Assembly (NCBI GenBank): GCA_905147135.1
Contig: LR990057.1
Span: 2,790,001 to 2,854,000, forward strand
Direction: 5' to 3'
Origin: Blastobasis lacticolella
Taxonomy: Eukaryota; Arthropoda; Insecta; Lepidoptera; Blastobasidae
DNA: 64,000 nt
Positions 31,720-43,189 of the stretch are shown here, piece after piece. The notes below the pieces were generated by a model, which was given only the letters and a program-made list of their open reading frames with translations, did not search any database and was not told where the DNA came from. The position numbers were made by a program, and so were the translations under genes. Numbering within the stretch: the first letter of the stretch is position 1; the number at the start of each line of letters is the position of its first letter.

Positions 31720-34700
31720 TAATTAACAACCCCTTCCCCCTCCCCGTTTGATAACCATCTCGTAAATTACAAACTTATTTATTACTGTGTTCAGTAGGTA
31801 CAGTTCCAGAGCATAAGTGCATTAGATTAGATTAAAAAACTTTGCAACTACAATTGAATTGAAATAATTACTTCGTATTTGAACTTACATAACAAAAACT
31901 CGTCCAGGAACAGAAAGATGAATTCCTAAAATGTTGAATTTGCAGCATGTTGAATGTGAAAATGTTGAACTTGCATAAAGTTGAATTCTCATCATTAACG
32001 TCCAGGATTTTTTAAAGTTGTGATCACTTTAAGTTTAAGAAAAAAATTTGTTTATTTATCTCAAAACTCATTGTTACTTTGAAATAGAGACTAACACAAT
32101 AAATTGTATTATAATAACTAAAAGCCATTGTGATGTTCTCTACTTTATAACCAATGTTTATGTACATAATGTGCTGTAAAACCTTTCAACTTGCACAGGA
32201 ATATCACTCTTCTAGTGGTAATTCACTTATATGCTCTTGAACTGTACTTAGGTGCAGGATATAGGGGTATGGAAATGTGGGTTAAGGAAAAAAATATTAG
32301 AAAATATAATGTTATACCACATAAAGTAATCAAATTTATTGTCAATCAGTTTATTTACAATAAACTCTAGCTACAATAATATTACAAATAGTGATATTTA
32401 TTACCTGTCCGCCATAATGTCTTGTGACTAGTGATATATCGCAAATCTCTTTTCAAAAACATCAGCTCTTTTAAATTATATATTTCTGGTATTGTGCTAA
32501 GCCTTCAGAAACGATTCGTGAGTTCGATAGCCCCAGAAATCCATAATATTTTATGAAATTATATTCTTAACCGTTACACGATGACAAAATATGCTCCGGT
32601 ACTCCGTATCAATCAATCAAGATGGTGTCAGATCCTTTCCCAACAATATTGGACGGGGTTACTCAGGGCTCCATATTAGGTCCATGATATATAATAGAAC
32701 TGTTAAGAGACTGCGCATTTCAAAGACAAACGGACAAGTTATTAACATATCTGCAAGCTCATATATTCCGCAAATGCATGTATTCCATACTGATTATTAT
32801 TATTATATAAATCTATATTAAATATCTAAGTTAACCCCTCTTTAAATAAGTATATTTTACGGTATGGTGTTCTTAAAATGAAATCTGATTTTTCGAATAC
32901 ATATATCTTACAATAAGTTGAATGTATAAACACGTTATAAAGATTGATCCGTTATATTTTCTTTATATAATAAGTGTGCATTTTGTACTTGACGTACCTA
33001 CTGAATATAATATTAATATACTAGATAAGTACATTTATCTACCACAAAGTATACTTTATTATTGTGAATATTTTAATCATAGTACAAATATGGTATTACA
33101 ACATTTCATGGTGACTACAATATTTAAAAGGGGCGTTTCCTATTTTACAATTAAAACGAAAAGATAACTTATTTTTATAATTATAAAGGTATATAAATTT
33201 TACTAATACTTTCACAATCAACTAACGAAACACGCAATAGGTATACAATATACATTTTTATATAACAATAAAAAGGCACTGTTTAGAAATCGTAATCCAA
33301 TGGTTTACGTTATAGGAAGAGTGGGATTTCTCTTAATAAATATTATTAATATGGAACCATAAATATAGGTAAATTTAACATTAAATGATCTGAAAAATAA
33401 AAGTGTTTTATGTATCAGGATTTGTCGTAAATATTTTCAGTCCTCTTATTTTCTTTCTTTCATTCTCGTCAAGCGTTTACTAACCTGCTTGCCAAATTTT
33501 TGTATATATTACTATTGTTATTGTTATATTACAATTATTATTGTTTTTGCCTACTTATGTGGCAGCTCATGCTTAGATATACTTTATTAGAAAACTTGAT
33601 TCTGGAGTTTATGTAAAGTTTCGTGTTTATTTGTTAAATATCATGTCATTAATTTACCTAAGCTAAAAAATAACTTAAACCTGAAAAACAAAGTCACAAA
33701 CGAAGGTGAAACCAATAAACTTGATTTGTTCTTTTTTACAACTCTGAACAGATGAACTGCGAAAGCGTTCCAAATGTCTTTACTTGACGACACAATGAAC
33801 GTACAATTTTATTTGTAAACATTATTTGCAGATTTGTATTACAGGGCTCTGGCGATCAACTAAATATTTGATTTTTTTGTAGAGGACTGTACATATAAAT
33901 TTTGTAATTCAATGTCTAAATATTAAAAACAATAATTTTTGGTCAATACTTACTGATGCCGGGATTCTAATAAAACATAGTTTTATAAACATAAGTACTC
34001 TTATTGACTAGAATGTTTTTCGAGTATAAGTTTACAATACAATGTTATTGCTAAATTCCATTGGAGAGAAACTTAGCCATAAGTACAAAATATCACTTAA
34101 TAGATTAATAAACCGTAATTAATCATTAATAATAGTACATAATACAATTATATTATATATTTTATACAGCTTTCAAATCCTTAGGTGCATTCGCATCAAT
34201 GTTTTTATTTACATCCTATATTATAGAGTACAGTAAATGGCAAGTTCGTGGATTAGTATATTTTAATTCAGGAAAATCCATATTTTATAAATTTGCAGAT
34301 AAATAAACTTCTAGAAGTTAATGTATAGGCAATTTTAAAGTTCAGCAAGCGTTCCATTGCTGCGCATTACATTTTCTTATTTTTGGAAATGCTGCATGTC
34401 AAAGTTGGAAGGAATAATGTGGACCCTGGATTATAAAATATAAAGAAAACTAGAAATATAAATATATCTAGGTACTAAGTTAAATTAATCGCGGATAAAT
34501 AGTGAGGTTGATTTGAATTGAATTTCCAATAATTTTCTTATATACTTTAGTCTTTCGGAGTGGCAAGTGATAAGGATTTCATTGACAAGAAAAATGGAAG
34601 AAACATTTAGTCTAAACGTCATATTACAATAGCACAAACATTATGGTAATTAATTAATACAATTTGTTAATAAATGGTTTATCGTTAATATTATGTAACG

Positions 34701-35330
34701 TGTGGTCCAAGGGAATTCCAGTTTACCTACGATATATTATTATGATAATAAATAAGTAACGTTATTTATCGTAATAAATCTACATGATATATTGTACCAC
34801 TTACTAGTAAAATATTGCCGATACGTTACTAAATACTTATGGGGAAAATACTGGTTTCTCTTAGTACTACGCTTATATACTTATGTATTAAATTCTCTCA
34901 AATTTGGCACATAATAATATGTTCTAATATAGTAAGTAATTAAATATACATTGGCGTAAATTACTTAGAAATTAAACAATAACCCCTGTATTCACAAAAA
35001 AATTACAATATTTTACCAAATCAGTTTTCCGTCACTTTGCATCGCATTGATATGTTAAAATCAATGAAAGGGATATAACAACTTAATGATTTATTAAATC
35101 CTTTTCTGAATAAGGGGCTAAAATATCATCGATCTTCCAGCTCACGGATAAATTAGTTATTCTACACTTATTTGCGCAATTCTAAAAATTGATGGTGACT
35201 GTTTTATTATTAACTATATTCTTTGCGTCGACTATAATATTGTCTTCGATCCAAACGTAGAGACACTCCGAGCCTATGCTCGGAGAGACAACTGGCCATG
35301 TCCCAGGTACACAAAACAATGCGGCATTGA
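31720..35330. other. AT-rich, repeat-poor stretch without recognised genes
   Basis: About 3.6 kb with low GC and none of the SINE or LINE families that fill the rest of the window. Short open frames (32591-32821, 32922-33167) have no recognisable motif. It lies about 1 kb downstream of the RGK GTPase stop in transcript direction, with an antisense retroposon tail at 35340 in between. It could be an extended 3' UTR, a regulatory region or simply AT-rich intergenic DNA. Confidence 0.4.
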
Positions 35331-35339
35331 TCAGTGTTA

Positions 35340-35480
35340 TTTTTTTTTTTTTTACACAACAGACAAATAGGCAAGCGGGCCACCTGATGGAAAGTGGTCA
35401 CCGCCGCCTATGCTTGCGGTGATAACAAAGGCAAGCGATGCTCGCAATGTCCCGGAACTGGATGAGTGACCGTTCCCTAC
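35340..35480 (-). mobile_element. LINE 3' tail, type T1, with poly(A)
   Basis: A run of T (poly(A) on minus) at about 35340-35353 is followed by GGCAAGCGGGCCACCTGATG, GAAAGTGGTCACCGCCGCC and GGCAAGCGATGCTCGC, the reverse complement of the T1 tail. Confidence 0.75.
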
Positions 35481-35649
35481 TTTGAGGCAGCAACCGCAAC
35501 GAACACTTCACTCGTTAGGTGTGCCTCCTTTACCGTTGGCGATGTAAGGTTGTTGGTCAACCGCTAGGGACCCGGAAAATGGCAGAACAGTTTAGGGCCC
35601 CGTGATAATATTTTTTAGACAAAAGAGAGTGGTAGGTAAGTTAAGGGGG

Positions 35650-35825
35650 AGGTTACATCATGATGAATTCTGCACATTCAGGCGACTGAATGCAGGGTCA
35701 CGGAAGTCAGATGGCAGTCGCTCCACTGTAATCACCTCATCTGCCAAAATCTTGGATCATGATCAAAGCGGACCCCGGGCCCTCGTATGCGAGAGCACAA
35801 CCGGGACATTAACGCCAAGTTTCCT
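35650..35825 (+). mobile_element. SINE A with internal deletion
   Basis: ACATCATGATGAATTCTGCA, TTCAGGCGACTGAATG, then a jump to CAGGGTCACGGAAGTCAGAT and the tail CGAGAGCACAACCGGGACAT ending in CGCCAAG. Head missing. Confidence 0.8.
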
Positions 35826-35902
35826 TATCATAATGTTTTATACTATTTCGGGTTTCAGGGAAGCTCAACGATACTCACATTACGAGTACACGAACACAAG
35901 GT

Positions 35903-35942
35903 TGCGCGAGAGCACAACCGGGACATTCAACGCCAAGATGAT
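35903..35942 (+). mobile_element. SINE A or RTE tail scrap
   Basis: GCGAGAGCACAACCGGGACA then TTCAACGCCAAGATGATT: only the shared SINE A/RTE 3' end. Confidence 0.65.
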
Positions 35943-35954
35943 TTAGAGATATAG

Positions 35955-36165
35955 GTAAATGTATCAGAGCCCCCAACCATGACTAGACATTTGACATGTT
36001 TCGTCTTATCCATACCGTATTTATAACAAGCATGAGGCATTTCACACAACACACACCTGCGGTTCTGCATTTTTGTTGCCTGCAACCTAAATGCATATGA
36101 ATCGTTGTTGCTGACAGTTACCACTGTGGGCTGTGAGCTCGTTTGTCACTGTCTAGCATAAAAAA
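35955..36165 (+). mobile_element. LINE 3' tail, type T3
   Basis: AAGCATGAGGCATTTCACAC, ACCTGCGGTTCTGCATTTTT, GTTGCCTGCAACC, and a GCTCGTTTGTCACTGTCTAG then CATAAAAAAA end match the tail at 28430-28565. Confidence 0.6.
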
Positions 36166-36378
36166 AAGTTAGGTAAAAATAATAACTTTCGAAAGAAACA
36201 CGACATCTCAATCCATCCGTAAGCCAGAACATCGTTACTAAACACAAACGACTAACAGAGAACACTTAATACCACATCCGAATACAGAGGACTTAACGAA
36301 CACTTTCCTTTAACACCCGGAACACCAGGCAATGTCTTGGAGTCAACATTAGACGAACACAGGTCCGTCGTTTTCCAC

Positions 36379-36656
36379 TCACAGCACGTTGAGGTTCTCA
36401 CAGTTTTTGAACTTTGAGTCTTCTTTGCCGAAGATCCAGGTCAACATCTGTCGCGCCTTCATACTCGCCCTGACGACCCCTCTAGACTTATACCAGTGGG
36501 CTGGTGACGACTCCCTGCCTCCTGCCTCGGAATACTGCTGCTTCTTCAGCAGTATCTGGTTGAGGATGCCGACGAGGAGCTCGTCGACATTGTGGTTGAT
36601 ACCCACGGAGACCTCGATGAACTTCGCCTTGTAGGTGCAGGCGAGACATTTGCCGT
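36379..36656 (-). CDS. RGK-family small GTPase, last coding exon
   Basis: This exon encodes the C-terminal ~92 residues of a Ras-like GTPase of the RGK (Rad/Gem/Kir) group. In animals these proteins bind the beta subunit of voltage-gated calcium channels at the plasma membrane and lower channel activity, and they also touch cytoskeletal signalling. Visible are GKCLACTYKAKFIEVSVGIN (the G5 region, with EVS in place of the usual ETSA), HNVDELLVGILNQI (final helix of the G domain), then SRGVVRASMKARQMLTWIFG and a terminal KFKNCENLNVL before the stop. The family ends in a very similar Cys...Leu-x-Val-Leu peptide, and it lacks a CAAX lipid box, as here. The exon begins after an acceptor (TTTCTCGACAG); its phase fits the exon at 38397-38586, giving an Asp across the junction. 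The open frame continues upstream to 36735 but is intron there. Strongly supported; which RGK paralogue it is cannot be told. Confidence 0.88.
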
Positions 36657-36974
36657 CTGTCGAGAAAGGTTGAGTATTAGTTTTTATTAAGTATGGGATT
36701 ATTTTGGTCTCGGGAAAGGGCGCTGTTACAATCAAAATTACGATATATTGTCACAATGATGATTCCTTGTAACGTTGATGACCATTTTCAGATCTAAGTC
36801 GCGTTATAAATAATAAGGGGTTGGCGCTATTTATATGTACCGGGCAGCATCGGTACCTATAAATAGCAGCATAGGTATTAGACCGGTATATAAATAACTG
36901 GCAGTCGACGCAGCCGAAATAATTATTTTATGTTATACTAAGTACTCAGTGACACCGTATAGTATCCGGCAGAT

Positions 36975-37218
36975 GGCCGTGTGGTGTCCGGCAGAGTAGA
37001 GTAGCACCAATCCCTTGCACTCGTGGGTGTCGTACTAGGCGACTAATGTTTTCGAGGCAAAAGGTCTAGAGATGGGCAACCGTGTTTTCCATTTTTATAT
37101 TTATAACACTGCGATCTCCAACCCGTCTCCCAAACGTGGAGATTATCGCAATACTTTCTCTATCGAGAGAGAGTCCCTAAGTCCTGCAGTGGACTGTTGT
37201 GGGCTGTAATGATGATCA
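36975..37218 (+). mobile_element. SINE B
   Basis: GGCCGTGTGGTGTCCGGCAG to GTCCTGCAGTGGACTGTTGT then GGGCTGTAATGATGAT. Slightly shortened around the middle (the GTCTCCGTAG segment is missing). It lies just upstream, on the genomic plus strand, of the GTPase last exon and inside the intron before it. Confidence 0.85.
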
Positions 37219-37224
37219 TCAAAT

Positions 37225-38030
37225 AACTGTCATGAAAATACGAGGAACTACTTGATATTCGTATATTTCAAGCTTAACGCTATATTGACATCTCCCAATT
37301 AAAGTGACTCAATTAGGGAAAGCAACCAATTAACTAGCGCACGCGAACGCCTACAGCCGAAGAGGGCGGCACATCGAATATTTTCAAGAGAGGGACAAAA
37401 GGGCGAAATTACTCGCAACTCAAGTAGGCAGAGTCATTGTTCCCACTAATGAAACTCCCCAAAATGACCAACGATTCGTGTTTACTGAAGCCCTAAAAAT
37501 GTCCACGCCCCCACCGTAGCGTATTACGCGACCCACTCAAGCCTGTTATTTGAGAGCCACTGGGAAATCAACTTTGCTTCCCTAATATCGGATAATAAAC
37601 CGAGAAATTGTCCCGGCTTTGTGACCAGCGATGTCTTTTCGCGACGTCTTGGCGGCGGAATTCCTCGCGGAATTATACCGGAGTTCGGAGACAAACTAGG
37701 GAAGTTTCCTGGTAAAATGTGGACTTTGCTTACTTAGCGGCTTACGTCATAAGTACCCGTGTATATCGTCGTCCGTCTCTGATAAGTAGGATTTGGGTTG
37801 ACCTCATCAGTTTGGCTCTTTAGGGAAAACGTGGGCTTAAGGATGTGTTTTGTAAACTTCCTTTTATGGATCGAAATGTTCGTGCTACGTGTAGAATAGG
37901 TGAAAAAACATAAACATTTATAAAGTCTTCTGAATTCACGTTTGAATTTATTTCTGTTTTTTCTGTCATATTAACAGAAAAGTTAGGCAGACTGCTGAAG
38001 CTTTTTTAATTGAAAGTACTTCAGGACAAT
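37225..38030. other. Intron sequence of the GTPase gene, no further feature
   Basis: Lies within the 1740-base intron between the last two visible exons. No repeat shared with the rest of the window was recognised. Confidence 0.5.
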
Positions 38031-38034
38031 TTCG

Positions 38035-38215
38035 GCTAACTATGAAGTGTAACCATGATACAACCTGGTCAGGTTCCCGTGATAGAGTCACGGAGGTTAG
38101 ATGGTAGTCGTCCCATTGTAATTATTTGGTCTGTCCCAATTCTGGATCATGGTCAGGTCGTGGACCCAGGGTCCTCGTATGCGAGAATACGACCGAGACA
38201 TTAACGCCAAGATAG
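38035..38215 (+). mobile_element. SINE A, tail half, in GTPase intron
   Basis: AGTGTAACCATGATACAACC, GAGTCACGGAGGTTAGATGG, TTCTGGATCATGGTCAGGTC and ACGACCGAGACATTAACGCC then AAGATA. Worn. It ends about 180 bases from the exon at 38397. Confidence 0.8.
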
Positions 38216-38396
38216 ATATTTTTCATTTAGTCGAAAGCCTTGCCAACCCCACAGTGGACCATGTCAAACTAAAGGCAGCAGATGAGATGTCGAGCAAATA
38301 ATAAAAACGGCTGTTACACTTTTTTCTTCACGAGTAAGCGGACTAGTCTTTAAATTTATCCTTTTGCCCTATTATTACGTATTTAATCCTCCAAAC

Positions 38397-38586
38397 CTTG
38401 TGTAGAAACAGCCCTGCTCCTCGCCAGATCTATCTTGTTTCCCACCAGCAGAGCCGGTCGTGCCCGAAGCATATCGCAGTCATGCAGCCTCGCCAACTCC
38501 TGCTCAGCCTTCTGGAAGGACGCCTTATCCACTACTGAGTACACCACGACGAAAGCGTCAGGTGGGTCAGAATTTTCGATCTCCTC
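38397..38586 (-). CDS. RGK-family small GTPase, internal exon (G4 motif)
   Basis: It encodes 63 residues: EEIENSDPPDAFVVVYSVVD, KASFQKAEQELARLHDCDML, RARPALLVGNKIDLARSRAV then STQ. AFVVVYSVVDKASF is the beta-4/helix-3 region of Ras-like proteins. GNKIDL is the G4 guanine-specificity motif (NKxD). VVYSVVDKASF and LARSRAVS are close to fly and vertebrate RGK proteins. The acceptor is TCTTTTCCAG and the exon begins in phase 0, matching the end of the exon at 41355-41440. The donor (CAAG|GTTTGG) is weak, but the phase with the next exon agrees. The intron to the 3' exon is 1740 bases, that to the 5' exon 2768 bases; both carry SINE or LINE debris. No frame damage is seen. Confidence 0.88.
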
Positions 38587-38811
38587 CTGGAAAAGACGAG
38601 AATCATTACGATGTGGATTGGCAGCTTTATACCTGAAGTAATAGTTTGCTGACCCCATCTGCGGAATAACAGATAATTGCTGGGTTAGACGAGTTCTTAA
38701 GTGGTGTAGGAACCGTAGCGTAGGATGCATTTGGCCATACATTAATAATAATAACTTCTCAGTCTGTAGCTTTTCTGTAAGTCTGGAAGCATTTGGATAC
38801 TAAAAAAATAA

Positions 38812-38965
38812 AAAATAAATGCTTGGAAAATTTACACAGCGCCATCTAGCCCCAAAGTAAGCAGGGCAGAAATAGATCCGTAACAGAAATTAAAATCCAT
38901 CATTTTAATTCTGCCCGGCCGGAAAAGGGATCTGGGACGTTAACCACTGAACCACTCAGGTTGAA
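38812..38965 (-). mobile_element. SINE C with internal deletion, in GTPase intron
   Basis: CACAGCGCCATCTAGCCCCA, then a jump to AGATCCGTAACAGAAATTAA and CATCATTTTAATTCTGCCCG; the head ACCACTGAACCACTCAGG remains but the B box is largely lost. Confidence 0.8.
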
Positions 38966-38999
38966 GAAATATATATTTTCTCACAACAGGGATAATGCC

Positions 39000-39535
39000 G
39001 CCAAAATAAGGTGCGATGAGATGAGATGGAGAGTAAACATTTTATTTAAGAAAATTAAATGAACTGGTGTTATAGACTTCGATAAATTAATGACCTTCCC
39101 TTTAAAAACCGTTTGACGTGAAACAAGGAGTTTGTTTGTCTATGACGTCGTAGCTAATGTGCGAGATTTCAGTTAAATGTTTCTGATGATACAGAATACA
39201 TCTACATCCATCCACATCGCAATCTCGCATATATCTAAATTTTTTTAAAGTAGTTAGGTCCCTTTAGAGTAGTTTACACACAAGTTTGCAACACTGAAAA
39301 ACCTATGTTACTCCCATGGTGCTCGGAAAACTACGAAATTATGGCACTTTTTAAAATTTTTGATTATACTACAGCTTATATAACTGGAAAAAGGCAGCCT
39401 ATAGCAATAAACATTGGATACTAGCCAGCCTGTCAATAAAATAACAAAAATTGTGATTTGATAAAACTATCTTACAAAAAAACATTCAATACAGCGCTAT
39501 AAAACCTGATACGAATTATTTAGAAAACATATAAT
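39000..39535. other. Intron sequence, no feature
   Basis: AT-rich intron of the GTPase gene; nothing recognised. Confidence 0.5.
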
Positions 39536-39539
39536 ATAA

Positions 39540-39838
39540 TGATCTTGGCGTCAATACCCCGGTTTTGGCTTTGCGCGCGAGGGTCCGGGACTGCCTTGAC
39601 CATGATCCGGGATTTGGTAGACTTGGTTATTACAGTGAGCAACTGGCATTAACAGGGGAACTGACTTGGATCATTTTCATACATTTGTGTTCCGTCACCG
39701 TAAGAGCTCGGCTAGTGTTCAATATAACAGTACATAACTCAGAAAAAGTCATTGGTAAATGTCGGCACTGCAGTTCGAACCCGGTACCTCTCGCTTACCA
39801 GTCCGACCAGTTACCTAGCCAATAGGCCACCGACGCTC
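39540..39838 (-). mobile_element. SINE A, near full length, in GTPase intron
   Basis: Antisense: TTGCGCGCGAGGGTCCGGGA (tail), TCCGTCACCGTAAGAGCTCG, and head with CAGTTCGAACCCGGTACCTC and GGCCACCGACGCTC. Several small deletions. Confidence 0.85.
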
Positions 39839-40239
39839 AAGAAATTATTTATACATTGACTAAAATACGAGCATATCAAAACTTTCATTTCGAATTGAAT
39901 GATCATGAATTCTGATTTATGTTAGTTCCAGGCTATAGAGTTCTACTTTGTGGCTATCTGGAATGTTCATTTCCGATGCAAATGGCGGATAGGTGACCCG
40001 CAAAGGGCTCTGTGGTCAGCGCCTGGTAATATATGCCCGTCTCAGAATTCCGGAACCTCGGGAAACTCCGGCTATTTCCGTCTTGCGGTTCGTGCGGTGA
40101 TGACGGCTGGTTGATAGAACAAGTTTTTATGGGTTTGTGGATATGTAGTTGGTTTACGAAGTGTTGAATCGTCCTAGTAAGTAGATATCACGAAAAGTAT
40201 GTGTTATTTCTGATAACCAATAGGTATTTGTACTGTAGC

Positions 40240-40585
40240 ACGGTGGCCGAGAGGTTACGGTATCCGATTCGCAAGCGAGAGGTACCGGGGACGAATCCCA
40301 CTGCATATATGTACCAATGACTCTTTTCTCAGTTATGTACATTGGTTGAATACTAACCGATGCACTTACGGTGAGGGAAAACATCCTGATGAAACCTGCA
40401 CATTCAGGCGACTGAATGTGTAACCATGATCCAATCTGGTCATGTTCCCCTGTTAGCATTGTCACGGAGGTCAGAGAGCAGTCGCTGCACTGTAATTACC
40501 TGATGTGCCAAATCCTAGATCATGGTCAAGGCGGACCCCGGGCACTCGTGTGCGAGATTATAACCAGGACATTAACGTCAAGATT
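40240..40585 (+). mobile_element. SINE A, full length, in GTPase intron
   Basis: Head ACGGTGGCCGAGAGGTTACG, a weak B box (GGGGACGAATCCCAC), body ATGCACTTACGGTGAGGGAA and CACATTCAGGCGACTGAATG, tail GGCGGACCCCGGGCACTCGT then ACATTAACGTCAAGAT. Confidence 0.9.
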
Positions 40586-40589
40586 ATTA

Positions 40590-41215
40590 TGATTATTTAC
40601 CAATACTTGTACACAAACTCGTCAGTGCCAATCGACTCCCGGGACTATTCAACGAACGCTCTCGAACGAGCTGTTGCAGCAACAGCTCGCGCGCGGCGAC
40701 GATTATATCGTGCGAAACAGACACACCCCATATATGCAAAAATGACCATAGCTGGAGCGCTCTTACCACTGACGAGATTATCATAATATCTTCTTGGATA
40801 TTAATTTTATGCATTTTATTAATTGATTTCTGGTTGACTGGAAGATTAAGCTGCGTAACTTTGTGTCCACCTTTGTGCGTTCACTCTATTTTTTTACTTC
40901 GTTTCGTTAGTTTAAATAAATAAATAAACTTTACGTTAAATACATTTTACTTAGCTATTTGCTAAATAATAACTAGCGTTCTAACGCGTTTTAATTTGTT
41001 CTGCGGCAATGAATGGTGACAGTCACACATAATATGATTTGCCATACAACTGCAATAATAGCCCTGTATAGTAAAAATATTACAATAATGTTTGAGTCCT
41101 TAGAGCACTCCATCTATGTAAATTATTGAGAAGCTATTCTTGAAAACGGCTCATTGAAGACACCCTATTGAGCGCATTCTAACGAGTGACAGGCCGTTGC
41201 GGTGTTAAAGTTATA
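40590..41215. other. Intron sequence, no clear feature
   Basis: GAACGAGCTGTTGCAGC and AACAGCTCGCGCGCG near 40662-40692 form a short inverted pair. Otherwise AT-rich intron sequence. Confidence 0.45.
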
Positions 41216-41217
41216 TT

Positions 41218-41310
41218 AGCTCAAAGTACGAAACGGTCACCCATCCTATTACCGGCATCAGCGTGCTTGCTTAACTTTTGTTATTGCTCTCCCAAGCACG
41301 ATGCCACTGG
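41218..41310. repeat. Repeat with faint antisense 5S rRNA resemblance, copy 2
   Basis: AAAGTACGAAACGGTCACCC then ATCCTATTACCGGCATCAGC and GTGCTTGCTTAAC resembles antisense 5S rRNA in phrase order and shares its start with 19905-20005. It lies next to the GTPase exon at 41355. Low confidence; could be chance or a 5S-derived SINE piece. Confidence 0.3.
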
Positions 41311-41354
41311 ACTGGAGGCGCTATTCATAGATTAAAACAGTCTTAGTAACTCAC

Positions 41355-41440
41355 CTTTACGCTTGTGCAGTTAACGAAAAACATCTCTGACTCTTCACCG
41401 TTTAGTAGCACCGCCACTTTCTGATCAGAACTGTCGAATT
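41355..41440 (-). CDS. RGK-family small GTPase, internal exon (switch II region)
   Basis: It encodes FDSSDQKVAVLLNGEESEMF then FVNCTSVK, between an acceptor (TTCTATTGCAG) and a good donor (AAG|GTGAGT). The segment corresponds to the strand before and through the G3 region. The usual DxxG is absent, and RGK proteins characteristically have non-canonical sequence there. VLLNGEESEM resembles the same part of insect RGK proteins as I remember them. It ends in phase 0 and joins the exon at 38586 cleanly. It starts with the last two bases of a codon (xAA), so at least one 5' exon, holding the P-loop (GxxxxGK) and switch I, is missing. That exon was not found between 41441 and 64000 by reading; it may lie beyond the window. 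Confidence 0.82.
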
Positions 41441-41699
41441 CTGCAATAGAAGAAAATGTATTTCAGTTTTTATTACATCACAGTTATTCGTTTTGGAAGA
41501 ATAATGTTGCAACTTGGTGTAGAAAGTTCCTTATTTATTTTATTCAGAACACCAACAACAACTAACATAGGCAACAATATTAACAAACATATATAACAGC
41601 GAAGCCATTAAAAGGTATCTAAGAAATATTTATTTAGGACGAAAATTGAATCGCCAGTAGTTACGTATCTATCGTTGTCTCTTTAACACATAGACAACA

Positions 41700-42055
41700 A
41701 CCTTCTAGATCAAAGATCACAACTTTCTCCATAAAGACCAGAAAACTTATTCGGAAGTGGAATGAGTTTCCAGCCACAGTGTTTCCTTTAAACTGTATAT
41801 ATTATGACAAGGGATCCTTCAAAAGGTATATTGAAGATGTCTGAGGAGTTCGCATGGGTGAGTACCACGACCTTAATTATTCCTGGCGACAAGAACAATG
41901 CTTGCATTGTTGAGTACTGGTTTGAAGGATAAGGTAGCCAGTTACAGGTATGAGGTATTTCATCTAAGGCACTAATTCAGGCACCTACATAAAGGAGGCT
42001 CCACATGTGGGCATGTCCGTTACGGGCAGTATTGCCAGTGGCCGATATTCAAATT
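41700..42055 (+). pseudogene. LINE 3' end, type T3
   Basis: 41712-41850 resembles an ORF2 C-terminus (CGGAAGTGGAATGAGTTTCC then AGCCACAGTGTTTCC), broken in frame. The tail follows: GGGTGAGTACCACGACCTTA, CAATGCTTGCATTG, GTTTGAAGGATAAGGTAGCC, TTACAGGTATGAGG. Dead copy. Confidence 0.6.
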
Positions 42056-42059
42056 AACA

Positions 42060-43185
42060 GTTCAAAAAGTTACATTTTCACGACAAAAGTCACATTATCT
42101 TATTTTAGGTTTTTATGGTTTCTGTTCTCATGAATTCTCAATAAAAAAAATCACAAAAATTTATTCATTTGAATCGTAAATTATTTAAGTAAGTAAAATC
42201 TCTTTATTGCACAGACATTATAAGACTATTATAGCCTAATATATATTAAACTGCATTTTTTAGATCGACATCCCTATTCAATTATTGAACTACAATCTAA
42301 AAGCACAAAAAAGAATTCTTCCAAAATCTAGGAACACAACGAACTGAATTTGAAATTTCAAAAGCACTTTGTACAAAACGAATAGATGTTATGTAGCAGA
42401 GTGACATTTTCATCTTTCAAACGGACGTGGAACCAATTTTATAACGTGCTGCCGTTAAATGTTTGTCGAGTCAACTTTGTGAGATTTATTAAATCCATTT
42501 TCGTTTCAGGGGCCAAGCGTTTCGACGGTATGTACTTAGAGAGACACAGAAGGGGAAACTAAATTTGTTTTTATATTAGATCATCGTCATCGTCAGCCCA
42601 TATTATTCCACTGCAGGTCGTAGAGATCCCTGATGAGCGCCAATGCACCCTGTCCTCGGCTTGAAGCATCCAGCATCCATCTTGTAACCTTTTGCAAATA
42701 GTCACTCCACAATCAATCGTAATAAAGATTATACAAACATGTGACGGCGATTACGAAGGAGCGTCGGTGGCGATGATTCTAAAAATATTTTTTGTATTTT
42801 CATGGCACCGACGCCACAAACTCAATCCATCGGCGACTACCCTAAACCCATCCATAACCCCATAGCCCCAGTAACTTGTGACACTAAACATTGGGCAGTA
42901 ATTACCCTGGCCAAGCCACACAGTGTCAGTCTGACAGCGTGGTCATCCATCACGTCGTCGTGACGTCACCCCGTACGGCGACAAGGGCCGATGACGTCAG
43001 CGCACACAATGCGGCGTGCGGCTCGATTGGCCTACGGCGGGCCACTAAGCTTGTGATTGGCTGATTCCTTATCGCACAGTACAATTTGTACCACCGTGTA
43101 GTAAAAACTTTGATAAAACTTTTACTAACTTTGTGGTTTTGGTAGTAAAACCTTCTAACTTTGCTTACTTTGTGGTAGTGAAAGG
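42060..43185. other. No gene seen; one retroposon-like phrase
   Basis: CGTCAGCCCATATTATTCCA then CTGCAGGTCGTAGAG near 42592-42630 is an RTE/SINE-like 3' phrase in antisense. A GC-richer part (42950-43050) has no recognised coding sequence. Confidence 0.4.
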
Positions 43186-43189
43186 GCAT

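Noticed and set aside
38587..38742. N-terminal extension of the GTPase exon frame
   Set aside because: The AG acceptor at 38587 and phase agreement with the 41355-41440 exon place this part in the intron.
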